From assembly GCF_028736175.1 (NCBI RefSeq), contig NZ_CP117880.1:2604001-2668000 (forward strand): a stretch of 64,000 bases of DNA. The letters are read 5' to 3'. How positions within the stretch are numbered: the first letter of the stretch is position 1; each line of letters starts with the position of its first letter. The translations under genes and the position numbers were made by a program. Below, in pieces: positions 44,909 to 52,679 of this stretch. This stretch comes from Sphingobacterium oryzagri (GTDB lineage Bacteria; Bacteroidota; Bacteroidia; Sphingobacteriales; Sphingobacteriaceae). The notes beneath the pieces are model-generated. The model worked only from the letters and a program-made list of their open reading frames with translations. It did no database searches and was not told where the DNA came from.

Positions 44909-45766
44909 TTAGCGATCGCTACGTTTTTTTACGATCGGACGAGCTACCGGGTAGTACACGCTCACGGGTTCGTTTTCCTGCAACCCGATGTCCGTTTGCT
45001 CCAAGCGCATCAACGCCGGCTCGGTAGCCAGCGTAATATACCCTTCCTGATCAACAGTTTTAACGACAGCCTGCAGGCTGTGGGTAGCCAGTGCATCTTT
45101 AAAAAATAAGAAGGGATCTATTTTTTGGCCAAGCTTCCCTTCCGAAAGCGGCAGCACATAATCGCATAAGCTGAGTATTTCCTGCATATCATGGCTCACC
45201 AAAATAGTCGTCAGCCTAAAACGGCGATGCAATACTTGTAAGATCGCCTGCAAGTGCTGTCGCATAGACTGATCGAGTGCCGAAAGCGGCTCATCTAATA
45301 ACAAGATTTGCGGACGGGCAGCAATCGCCCGCGCCAGCGCTACCCGCTGCTTTTGTCCGCCGGAAAGTGTCGTAACCTTTCTGTTTTCCATGCCGTTAAG
45401 CTCGGTAACGGTCAGCAACTCATCCACGATCACGTCCGCATCCTTTCCCGAAGCACCAAAAGCGATGTTTTGCCTCACATTTAAGTGCGGAAACAGCGCA
45501 TAATCTTGAAAGACCATCCCGATCTGTCGATTTTGCGGCGGAAGGTTAGTCCGCATGCGGTGATTAAACCAGTAATCGCTGTCTACTTTTATCGATCCTT
45601 CATCAGGAAGCAGCAGGCCAGCCAGTATACGCAACATCGATGTTTTCCCAACGCCGGAAGGCCCATAGAGACACACAAAATCTCCAGGTGCAATATGTAC
45701 CTTCAAATCCAATAACAAGCGTTCCCTGTCGTCGCCAAGCGTCTTTTTTACATCAAGTTCAATCAT
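44909..45766 (-). CDS. modC: Molybdate ABC transporter ATP-binding protein
   Basis: 285 residues. Walker A GPSGVGKTSM (about 35-44), signature LSGGQKQRVALARA and Walker B ILLLDEPLSALD. The last 60 residues are a shortened TOBE-like segment, against a full molbindin-type domain in E. coli ModC (352 residues), so substrate-level feedback through this domain may be reduced. Powers ModB for molybdate uptake across the inner membrane. Last gene of the long operon. Confidence 0.88.
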   Translation of the reverse strand: MIELDVKKTLGDDRERLLLDLKVHIAPGDFVCLYGPSGVGKTSMLRILAGLLLPDEGSIKVDSDYWFNHRMRTNLPPQNRQIGMVFQDYALFPHLNVRQNIAFGASGKDADVIVDELLTVTELNGMENRKVTTLSGGQKQRVALARAIAARPQILLLDEPLSALDQSMRQHLQAILQVLHRRFRLTTILVSHDMQEILSLCDYVLPLSEGKLGQKIDPFLFFKDALATHSLQAVVKTVDQEGYITLATEPALMRLEQTDIGLQENEPVSVYYPVARPIVKKRSDR

Positions 45767-45783
45767 GGTACAAGATCAATTCG

Positions 45784-46461
45784 TTAGTAAATTGTTGCCA
45801 TCTTACGGGCTCTTCGATTAAATGTATAGAGTAAAACCAAGATCACGAAAGAGCTCCCAAGAAGCACCGCCGCATAGCTATTGGCTGTTGCATAATCAAA
45901 CGTTTCAACCGCATCGTATATCGCCACCGAAGCCGTTTTGGTCTTCCCCGGAATATTACCGCCAATCATCAAGACAACACCAAATTCGCCAATAGTATGG
46001 GCGAAAGTTAGTACAATGGCTGTCAACAGCGCGGGTTTTATATTGGGAAGAAGCACCTGGATGAGCGTAGCTCTTTTTGATTTACCCAGGGAGTAAGCTG
46101 CTTCTTTCAGACTGACCGGCAAGTTTGCCAATCCCGACTTAATGGGATGCACCATAAAAGGCAAGCTGTACAGAAGCGAAGCGAGCAGCAGACCGGGGAA
46201 GGAAAACACCAGTCGCAGATCAAATGTGCGCTCTATAAACGCTCCAAAAGCATGGTTAGGACTAAAAAGCAACAGCAAATAAAAGCCTAGCACGGTGGGC
46301 GGCAATACCAAAGGCAAACTCACTATCGCTTCGATCACGATTTGAATAGGGCCCTTTTTGACAGTCAGCCAGTTCGCGAGCGGTATAGCCAGGCAAAATA
46401 AGATAATTGTCGTGCTGAGCGCCAGTTTCAGTGTGAGCCATATCGGTTCGAGTGCCATCAT
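45784..46461 (-). CDS. modB: Molybdate ABC transporter permease
   Basis: 225 residues with about five membrane helices and the binding-protein-dependent transport signature EFGVVLMIGGNIPGKTKTASVAIYDAVE at about 155-182. Matches ModB in length and helix spacing. Its ATG overlaps the modA stop (ATGA), and modC begins 17 bp later. Sulfate is a less likely substrate given the Moco genes around it. Confidence 0.9.
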   Translation of the reverse strand: MMALEPIWLTLKLALSTTIILFCLAIPLANWLTVKKGPIQIVIEAIVSLPLVLPPTVLGFYLLLLFSPNHAFGAFIERTFDLRLVFSFPGLLLASLLYSLPFMVHPIKSGLANLPVSLKEAAYSLGKSKRATLIQVLLPNIKPALLTAIVLTFAHTIGEFGVVLMIGGNIPGKTKTASVAIYDAVETFDYATANSYAAVLLGSSFVILVLLYTFNRRARKMATIY

Positions 46462-47234
46462 GGTTCTTTATAGCCAAAGGTTAGTAGTATCTGCTTTGCT
46501 TCGTCGGAATACAGAAAGTCATAAAACGCCAGCGCTTTCTCCGCTATGGCAGGCTGCTCGTTGCGCAGTAGCACGGCCGACTGCACGATCGGGGGATAAA
46601 ACGTATCTGGTATTTCGATGAATTTGCCAACATGGCGCATCTGTGGCGACAAGACAATAGCTTTCGCCGTAAAACCGATGTCTGCACTGCCGCTGGCGAT
46701 AAATTGGCTAGCCTGACTGATGCTCTCTGCCGTCACCATCTTTGGCGCAAGCTGATCGTATAAACCACTATGTTGTAGCAAAAACAGCGCAGCTTTTCCG
46801 TAGGGCGCCGTCTTCGGATTGGGCAACGCAATGTGTTTTACACGCTTATCGATGAGCAGCGCCTTCCAATCCGTAAGCTGCATGTCATCTCGATTCGTCC
46901 ACAGCACTAAAATCCCCCGAGCGTAAGGTTTCGGAGGCAAAGCCGCTAAACCCTCTGTTTGCAACGCCATCGGGTAACTACTATCTGCCGAAATCAACAT
47001 GGCGTATGGCGCCCCATGTATAATTTGTTGGCTGAGTTTGCCTGACGCACCGACGACCAGCTCAAATTCCGTATCTGCATGCGCTTTGTAGGCCTTCAAT
47101 AAGGCTTCAACCGTGTACTGCATATTGGCCGCAACCGCCAGCCTTACGACCTCCTTTTTTGCCGAAGTACATCCACTTAATAAGCAGCAAATAAGTACGA
47201 TTTGTGCAACGACAATGCCTTTATATCTTTTCAT
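46458..47234 (-). CDS. modA: Molybdate-binding lipoprotein
   Basis: 258 residues. A lipobox (LLSGC) places it at the membrane surface. The fold matches ModA: LAVAANMQYTVEALLKAY, VVGASGKLSQQI, GAPYAMLISAD and the second half with NPKTAPYGKAALFLL and ASGSADIGFTA. These segments contain the Ser and Ala/Tyr residues that bind the oxyanion. It overlaps nifS by ATGA. Confidence 0.88.
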   Translation of the reverse strand: MKRYKGIVVAQIVLICCLLSGCTSAKKEVVRLAVAANMQYTVEALLKAYKAHADTEFELVVGASGKLSQQIIHGAPYAMLISADSSYPMALQTEGLAALPPKPYARGILVLWTNRDDMQLTDWKALLIDKRVKHIALPNPKTAPYGKAALFLLQHSGLYDQLAPKMVTAESISQASQFIASGSADIGFTAKAIVLSPQMRHVGKFIEIPDTFYPPIVQSAVLLRNEQPAIAEKALAFYDFLYSDEAKQILLTFGYKEP

Positions 47235-48373
47235 AACGACTCCACCTGCTGTTTAAGAATTTGTACAACGGCCCCTACCTCTTCTTGTTTGGTAAATCTG
47301 CCCATGCTTAACCGAATGGAATGATACGCGCGTTCTTCCTCGGCTCCCATCGCAAGCAACACGTGTGAAGCCAGGCGTTCGGCACTGCTGCATGCGCTAC
47401 CGCGCCCCAAAGCCAGCTTATTGCTTACAGCAAGTAAAAGCGCTTCGGCCTTCACGCCGGGTATAGCAAAATTAATCACATGCGGCAAACGTTCGGCTTC
47501 AGCTCCATTTATCGACAACCCGGGAAAGCTTTCCAGCAACTCAATCTCTAATTCGTTTCGGTATCCGACAAGGCGATCATAATCTTCCCGCCACTGCAAA
47601 CGGCACAATCGGGCGGCCTCGCCAAAGCCGACAATGCCAGGCGTATTTAAGGTGCCGCTTCGCAATCCCATTTCCTGACTGCCACCATGCACTTGTTTTT
47701 GTAACCGCTTTCTGACTTTTTGGTTCACATACAATGCACCAATACCCTTAGGGCCATACATTTTATGGGCAGAAAAAGCCATTAAATCGATATGACTTTG
47801 TTCAACATCTACCGCGATTTTACCCACGGCCTGCGTCGCATCACAGAACAAAGGGATATTAAATTTACGCAGCCACTCGCCTACTTCATCCAGATTATGG
47901 ACAACACCTGTTTCATTGTTGGCTAGCTGTATACAAACCAGCAGCGTATTTTCCTGCACGGCTTCGCGTAGCCTATCAATCACTAATCTGCCCATATGAT
48001 CTACCGGCAGATAAGTCACGTGTACCCCTTTAGTTTCTACGTATCGACACGTGTCCAAAACGGCTTTATGCTCTACTGCCGTTGTAATAATGTGCTTAAG
48101 TTTTCTATCAGACGAATCGCATATACCCTTTATAGCTAGATTGATAGCTTCTGTAGCCCCCGAAGTAAACACGATCTCTCTCTCCTTAGCTCCGATAAGT
48201 GTAGCCAGCTCATAACGAGCCTCGTCAATAGCCGCATTAGCCTGCCAGCCATAGCTATGATCATGACTTGCTGCATTGCCGTAATGCTCCTTAAAAAAAG
48301 GCCACATTTTATCTAACACGCGCGGATCGCAGGCCGTCGTTGCACAATTGTCGAAGTAGAACGGTTTTTCCAT
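47231..48373 (-). CDS. Cysteine desulfurase (NifS/IscS class)
   Basis: 380 residues. The PLP-lysine segment is SAHKMYGPKGIGALYV; the active-site Cys lies in GRGSACSSAERLASH; the substrate loop includes ANNETGVVH. It moves sulfur from cysteine. Sitting between moaCB and modA, it probably supplies sulfur for the Mo=S ligand that XO-family enzymes need (through the XdhC protein) and/or for MoaD thiocarboxylation through the rhodanese domain of MoeB. A general Fe-S role cannot be excluded; no IscU or SufU gene is beside it. Confidence 0.85.
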   Translation of the reverse strand: MEKPFYFDNCATTACDPRVLDKMWPFFKEHYGNAASHDHSYGWQANAAIDEARYELATLIGAKEREIVFTSGATEAINLAIKGICDSSDRKLKHIITTAVEHKAVLDTCRYVETKGVHVTYLPVDHMGRLVIDRLREAVQENTLLVCIQLANNETGVVHNLDEVGEWLRKFNIPLFCDATQAVGKIAVDVEQSHIDLMAFSAHKMYGPKGIGALYVNQKVRKRLQKQVHGGSQEMGLRSGTLNTPGIVGFGEAARLCRLQWREDYDRLVGYRNELEIELLESFPGLSINGAEAERLPHVINFAIPGVKAEALLLAVSNKLALGRGSACSSAERLASHVLLAMGAEEERAYHSIRLSMGRFTKQEEVGAVVQILKQQVESL

Positions 48374-48376
48374 GAG

Positions 48377-49288
48377 CTATTGTTGGTGTTTGTTGCCGTT
48401 ACGCACCGCGAAACAATGAAAAACAGCCGGAAATATGGCATCCATGCTTTCCTGAACGCCTTTTGGTGATCCAGGCAAGGCCATGACTAGGGTATTTTGG
48501 ATAAAACCAGCAAGGCCGCGTGAAAGCATGGCGTAAGGTGTACGCTGTTGCCCGTAGCTGCGCGCTGCTTCCATCACGCCGCTAATTTCCTGATCAAGTA
48601 AGGGTCGAATAGCCTCGGGCGTGACATCGCGCAGGGATAAGCCTGTGCCACCAGTCAAAACAACGAGTGATATACCAGCAGCTACCCACTGTTTTAGATT
48701 TGTTTGAATGGATTGTACATCATCAGGCACCACTAAAAATCTGTCTGTATTAATGCCATAATGGGCTAACTTTTCTTGTATGAGTTTTCCGGAACGATCA
48801 TTTCCTGCGCCCGAAGAAACCGAATCTGAGCAAACTAAAACAGCTGCTTTCAAATGACTGTAATCACTTACAGCATCAGATTTTCCACCTGTCTTTTCCT
48901 GCAAATATACTTTTCCAATACTTACTTGTTTATCGATAGGCTTGAGCATATCATACATAGTCAAGGCGGTTATCGCAGCGCCATGCATAGCTTCCACCTC
49001 AACGCCTGTTTTGTAAATCGTTTTTACTTCCACGCGAATGTCAATCGTTAAGCCCTGAATGCTGTGCGTAATCTTCGCTGCTTCAATCGGTAATGGATGG
49101 CAATCAGGGATGACATCACTCGTTTTTTTTATGGCCAATAAGCCTGCTGCGCGCGAAAACTCCAATACATCACCTTTTGGAACCTGCCGATCAACGATCG
49201 CCTGAATGGTTTGTTCACTGGAAACCTCGAGTTGTGCGATAGCGACGGCTACACGTAACGTATTATTTTTTGCTGTAATATCCACCAT
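48377..49288 (-). CDS. moaCB: Bifunctional MoaC-MoaB (MogA-like) molybdopterin biosynthesis protein
   Basis: 303 residues, a fusion of two enzymes. The first half (1-150) is MoaC, cyclic pyranopterin monophosphate synthase: MVDITAKNNTLRVA, then KKTSDVIPDCHPLPIEAAK and VEVEAMHGAAITALTMYDMLK. The second half (about 150-303) is MoaB/MogA: VLVCSDSVSSGAGNDRSG, LVVLTGGTGLSLRDVTPEAI and VMALPGSPKGVQESM, the adenylyltransferase site. Both active-site sets appear intact. Fusion of this kind is known in other bacteria. Confidence 0.9.
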   Translation of the reverse strand: MVDITAKNNTLRVAVAIAQLEVSSEQTIQAIVDRQVPKGDVLEFSRAAGLLAIKKTSDVIPDCHPLPIEAAKITHSIQGLTIDIRVEVKTIYKTGVEVEAMHGAAITALTMYDMLKPIDKQVSIGKVYLQEKTGGKSDAVSDYSHLKAAVLVCSDSVSSGAGNDRSGKLIQEKLAHYGINTDRFLVVPDDVQSIQTNLKQWVAAGISLVVLTGGTGLSLRDVTPEAIRPLLDQEISGVMEAARSYGQQRTPYAMLSRGLAGFIQNTLVMALPGSPKGVQESMDAIFPAVFHCFAVRNGNKHQQ

Positions 49289-49293
49289 GCTTT

Positions 49294-49737
49294 CTACTTA
49301 TTAACTTTCCACTGATAATCCTCCCCTGCAAACAGTTCTTTTCCCCAGATTGGTAGCTCCGCCTTAATGCGCTCGACCAGTTCCTGACAAGCCTCGGTGC
49401 ACGGACCGCGGTGTGCCGAAGATACGAACACAAAAAGACAAATCTGCCCCGCCTTCACCCTTCCCAGGCTGTGGTATACGTGCATACAGCTCAACGTATA
49501 TTTGGCAAAAAGATCTTCGCGAATCTGCTGCATGGTGCCTTCGACTAATTCCTTGTGCGCACTGTATTCAATAGCTTCTACCGCTTTGCCATCCACCTCA
49601 TCAGCTCGCACCTGCCCCAAAAATATTTGATGGGCACCAATATCGGTTTTGCTGCTATGCTTGTCAATCTGCTCGGCAATCAGGCTAGCTGGAATCGCCC
49701 CTTCGATAAAAATATCTTTTCGTTTACTTTTCGTCAT
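49294..49737 (-). CDS. moaE: Molybdopterin synthase large subunit
   Basis: 147 residues. Typical MoaE segments: GAHQIFLGQVR, GKAVEAIEYSAHKELVEG, MHVYHSLGRVKAGQICLFVFVSSAHR and the active-site Lys in LPIWGKELF. With MoaD it converts cyclic pyranopterin monophosphate to molybdopterin. It overlaps moeB by 14 bases, so translation is likely coupled. Confidence 0.92.
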   Translation of the reverse strand: MTKSKRKDIFIEGAIPASLIAEQIDKHSSKTDIGAHQIFLGQVRADEVDGKAVEAIEYSAHKELVEGTMQQIREDLFAKYTLSCMHVYHSLGRVKAGQICLFVFVSSAHRGPCTEACQELVERIKAELPIWGKELFAGEDYQWKVNK

Positions 49738-50821
49738 TTGAAAATTGTTTTAGAAGCGCATAAATGCTGTCATTTACGCTATAAACTTCCTTGTTTTTTG
49801 GAAACAGCTGGCGGTAGCGCTCCGCTGCCTTTTTACTTCGTACACCACTTTGGCAAAAGAAGATGACGCTTCGTTCTGCCCATTCGCCTATATATTCATC
49901 AAAAAGCGACAGCGGAATCTGCTCATTAGCTATCGCTAAAAACTCCGGCAGTTCGCCTTTCTCCCGCACATCGATAAGTACCGCATTCGGCATTTTTGCC
50001 AGCAGCTGACTGGCACGAAGTTCGCTAACGGCCACTAAACAGCCGTTGCCATAATCATACGTGCTAAACTGTTCGGCTGTAGCTGGCGTATCGCGTTTTG
50101 CATCCGGATGTGGCGTTAGTTCGACCGTAAAAATTTCCTGATTCAGCAGGCTGTATGTCAATAATCGATTGACTAATGGACGGCCTATGCCGACAATAAG
50201 TTTAATAATTTCACTGGCTTGCAGGGTTCCAATAATGCCTGGCAACACGCCGATTACGCCGGCATCCGCACAGCTTGGCACCTCCTCTTCAGCTGGCATG
50301 ACTGGAAATATATCGCGGTAGTTTACCGCTGCGCTGCTGTGAGCATAACAATTTAGCACGGCCACCTGCCCCTCATATTGAGACGCAGCGCCATACAGCA
50401 ACGTTTTTCCCAGGAGCACACAAGCATCGTTAAGGATGTATTTTGTCGGAATATTATCGGTGCCATCGAGCACGTAATCATATTTCTTTATCATCTCCAA
50501 CGCATTTACCTGGTCTAATCGTTGGGTGAAAGTTTCAATTTGAGTCGTTGGGTTTTGCGCCAACAGTCGCTCTTTTGCGACATCCACTTTACGCTTACCT
50601 ACGTCAGCAGCACAGAAAAGCAGCTGCCGGTGCAAATTGCTTTCGGATATGATATCATCATCGACGATACCTAAGTGACCGATGCCCGCACCGGCGAGAT
50701 ATAGCAAAGCCGGACAGCCGAGTCCTCCAGCGCCGACTACCAATACGCGCGCCTCCGCCAAGCGTTGTTGACCCGCTACTCCAAATTCTTTTAAAATGGT
50801 TTGTCTACTGTACCGTTCCAT
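49724..50821 (-). CDS. moeB: MoaD-adenylylating enzyme MoeB with C-terminal rhodanese domain
   Basis: 365 residues. ATP-binding GAGGLG (30-35), the IVDDDIISESNLHRQLLF segment and DGTDNIPTKYILN identify the ThiF/MoeB fold. After VPSCADAGVIGVLPG no paired CxxC zinc site is seen, as in other Bacteroidota MoeB. The C-terminal 100 residues are a rhodanese domain with active-site Cys in FFCQSGVRS (about 323-331). It can therefore both adenylate MoaD and carry sulfur to it, probably fed by the neighbouring cysteine desulfurase. Confidence 0.88.
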   Translation of the reverse strand: MERYSRQTILKEFGVAGQQRLAEARVLVVGAGGLGCPALLYLAGAGIGHLGIVDDDIISESNLHRQLLFCAADVGKRKVDVAKERLLAQNPTTQIETFTQRLDQVNALEMIKKYDYVLDGTDNIPTKYILNDACVLLGKTLLYGAASQYEGQVAVLNCYAHSSAAVNYRDIFPVMPAEEEVPSCADAGVIGVLPGIIGTLQASEIIKLIVGIGRPLVNRLLTYSLLNQEIFTVELTPHPDAKRDTPATAEQFSTYDYGNGCLVAVSELRASQLLAKMPNAVLIDVREKGELPEFLAIANEQIPLSLFDEYIGEWAERSVIFFCQSGVRSKKAAERYRQLFPKNKEVYSVNDSIYALLKQFSNDEK

Positions 50822-50832
50822 ACGTATACCTG

Positions 50833-51072
50833 TTAGCCACCAGAAAACGGTGGTAAAAAAGCAAGTGTTTGCGCTTCCAAAACAGGCTGGCTCGTGCTGA
50901 TCATTTTGTTATCCAAGGCTAAAGCAAAGGTATATTCTTTAAGTGCCGGAAATTGCTGCAACACGGCTTGTACGGCTTGTTCGGTATCCGGAAACCACGG
51001 TATCTGCAAGCTTGCGGTTCCGACCACGTCGGTGAGCTGTCCAAAAAATTTAATTTCGATCCCTTTTTCCAT
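50833..51072 (-). CDS. moaD: Molybdopterin synthase sulfur-carrier subunit
   Basis: 79 residues from the ATG at 51072; a TTG 12 bases earlier is less likely. Ubiquitin-like fold ending in PPFSGG, the di-glycine that becomes thiocarboxylated. Lies 11 bp before moeB in the operon. Confidence 0.88.
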   Translation of the reverse strand: MEKGIEIKFFGQLTDVVGTASLQIPWFPDTEQAVQAVLQQFPALKEYTFALALDNKMISTSQPVLEAQTLAFLPPFSGG

Positions 51073-51091
51073 GTTTTTTCCCAATCTATCT

Positions 51092-51598
51092 TTAATCTAT
51101 CGATGCTGTTCCTATATGCAACTGCGTTACCTGAAAGCAGCTGCGTGCTGGCTTTTTCTCTCCCGGAATGACAAGACGCAACGGCCCTTTAGCTAATGGC
51201 AGTTCTCGCCCATTTTCCTCAAAAGCCAAAATAGCTTTTTTATCCGAAAAGCTATCGTCTAATTCGGCAAGCGAAAAAACAACCTCATAACCATCGGCAC
51301 AACTTACCAGTAAAAATTTACGTATATTCTCGCCGCGAAGCGAACTACCTGTAGGCGCTCCGGCCAATGCTAAAATTGCCGACACAGAAACGCCTTTATT
51401 TATCTTTTGTTGCTGATCCCGATCCGTCCATTGAATTTCTTCCAGCGGCATTTTGCGCAGATCATCCAGCGATAACGATAAGGGCTTGTTAACTTCGCCG
51501 TTTACGGTTAATACCTCGTGCTGCTGGGCATACGACCAGCTGGACAGACTAGTGACGATAAAAAGTAATACGCAACGTATATATGTTAATTTAACCAT
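51092..51598 (-). CDS. Small exported SUOX-like (oxidoreductase molybdopterin-binding fold) protein
   Basis: 168 residues from the ATG at 51598. A signal peptide (to about SSWSYAQQ) precedes a domain related to the molybdopterin-binding domain of sulfite oxidase (PF00174): LSLDDLRKMPLEEIQWTD, GASVS-type strands, VSCADGYEVVFSLAEL and PLRLVIPGEKKPARSC. Such small members often lack the Mo-ligating Cys of sulfite oxidase; here two cysteines exist (about 115 and 155) but their role is unclear. Periplasmic, function unknown. It is 5 bp after the peroxidase gene, so likely co-transcribed with it. Confidence 0.7.
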   Translation of the reverse strand: MVKLTYIRCVLLFIVTSLSSWSYAQQHEVLTVNGEVNKPLSLSLDDLRKMPLEEIQWTDRDQQQKINKGVSVSAILALAGAPTGSSLRGENIRKFLLVSCADGYEVVFSLAELDDSFSDKKAILAFEENGRELPLAKGPLRLVIPGEKKPARSCFQVTQLHIGTASID

Positions 51599-51602
51599 AT
51601 GC

Positions 51603-52679
51603 TTATATTTTTTGTTTGGTAGTAAACGGATCTCCAAATTGTGGATTACTGATAAAGGAAGAATCCGTTAACATATGCAAGAAAGATACGATTTCTTTCT
51701 TTTCTTTCGTGGTTAACCGAATCTGCTTACCGCCCACATCCAGCAGAAACGGGCTTAAAAATGCCGTTTGAACCACCTGGTCACTGTAATGGTCGACAAC
51801 TTCTTCCAGGCTCGCAAACCTGCCGTCGTGCATATAAGGCGCAGTCAGCGCAATATTACGAAGGGATACCACGCGAAAGCGACCGCGATCATAATCTTTA
51901 CCTGTCCATGCAAACCGACCGCTATCCTTAAACACCGAATCCAGACCATTGTTCATGTAAAGCTCTTGATAGGTTTTCGGTCCGCCGTGACAGTGTGCAC
52001 AAAATCCGCCCCGTGCTCCTGGCTGTCCCGATCCGTAAAACAGTGTTATCCCATTTAGCTCGGTGGCTGTCGGTTGGTATGCGCCCCTTAGATACCGATC
52101 ATATTTAGAATCACTGGATATTAACGTTCGTTCAAATTGTGCGAGCGCTTTTGCAATGCGATGTTGATCGATGCCCGCATCACCAAATGCGGCTTTAAAT
52201 TGCCGGCGATATAGCGGCATAGCAGTCAACTTTTCTACCGTTTTTGCCCAGCTTTGTCCCATCTCGTGCGCACTGGTCAGCGGAACTTCGACCTGCTGTT
52301 CCAGCCCCCGCACGCGTCCGTCCCAAAAGAAATCTTTGACCCACAATAAGTTCACCAAGGCCATCGTATTACGCTGTTGCGCCTTTCCAGTAACGCCTTT
52401 ACTAAATTTTTCACCATCGGTAAAGGCAAACGCTTGTTGGTGGCAAGTCGCACAAGACATCGAATTATCAAACGAGAGTGCCCTTTCATAAAAAAGCATT
52501 CGCCCCAGCTCAACGCCCTGCCGCGTCATCGGATTATCCTTTGGAATAGAAAATCCCTTTCCAAAGTAACTCGGGTAAGCTAACTCAAAAACAGCTGGTT
52601 GTTGCATTTTGGTAAGTCCGCTCAACTGAGAAAGTGCCATAACCACGATAAGGATGACTAAGAATGCAAACTTTAACAT
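51603..52679 (-). CDS. Dihaem cytochrome c peroxidase / MauG-family protein
   Basis: 358 residues. An N-terminal membrane helix or signal (3-20) and two haem-binding motifs: CATCH (76-80) and CAHCH (227-231), the high- and low-potential haem sites of the peroxidase/MauG family. MRQGVELGRMLFYERALS and RNIALTAPYMHDGRF are family signatures. Usually it reduces periplasmic hydrogen peroxide, but MauG relatives oxidise other proteins or metals. Its ATG overlaps the TonB-receptor stop by one base (TAATG), implying coupled translation. Confidence 0.87.
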   Translation of the reverse strand: MLKFAFLVILIVVMALSQLSGLTKMQQPAVFELAYPSYFGKGFSIPKDNPMTRQGVELGRMLFYERALSFDNSMSCATCHQQAFAFTDGEKFSKGVTGKAQQRNTMALVNLLWVKDFFWDGRVRGLEQQVEVPLTSAHEMGQSWAKTVEKLTAMPLYRRQFKAAFGDAGIDQHRIAKALAQFERTLISSDSKYDRYLRGAYQPTATELNGITLFYGSGQPGARGGFCAHCHGGPKTYQELYMNNGLDSVFKDSGRFAWTGKDYDRGRFRVVSLRNIALTAPYMHDGRFASLEEVVDHYSDQVVQTAFLSPFLLDVGGKQIRLTTKEKKEIVSFLHMLTDSSFISNPQFGDPFTTKQKI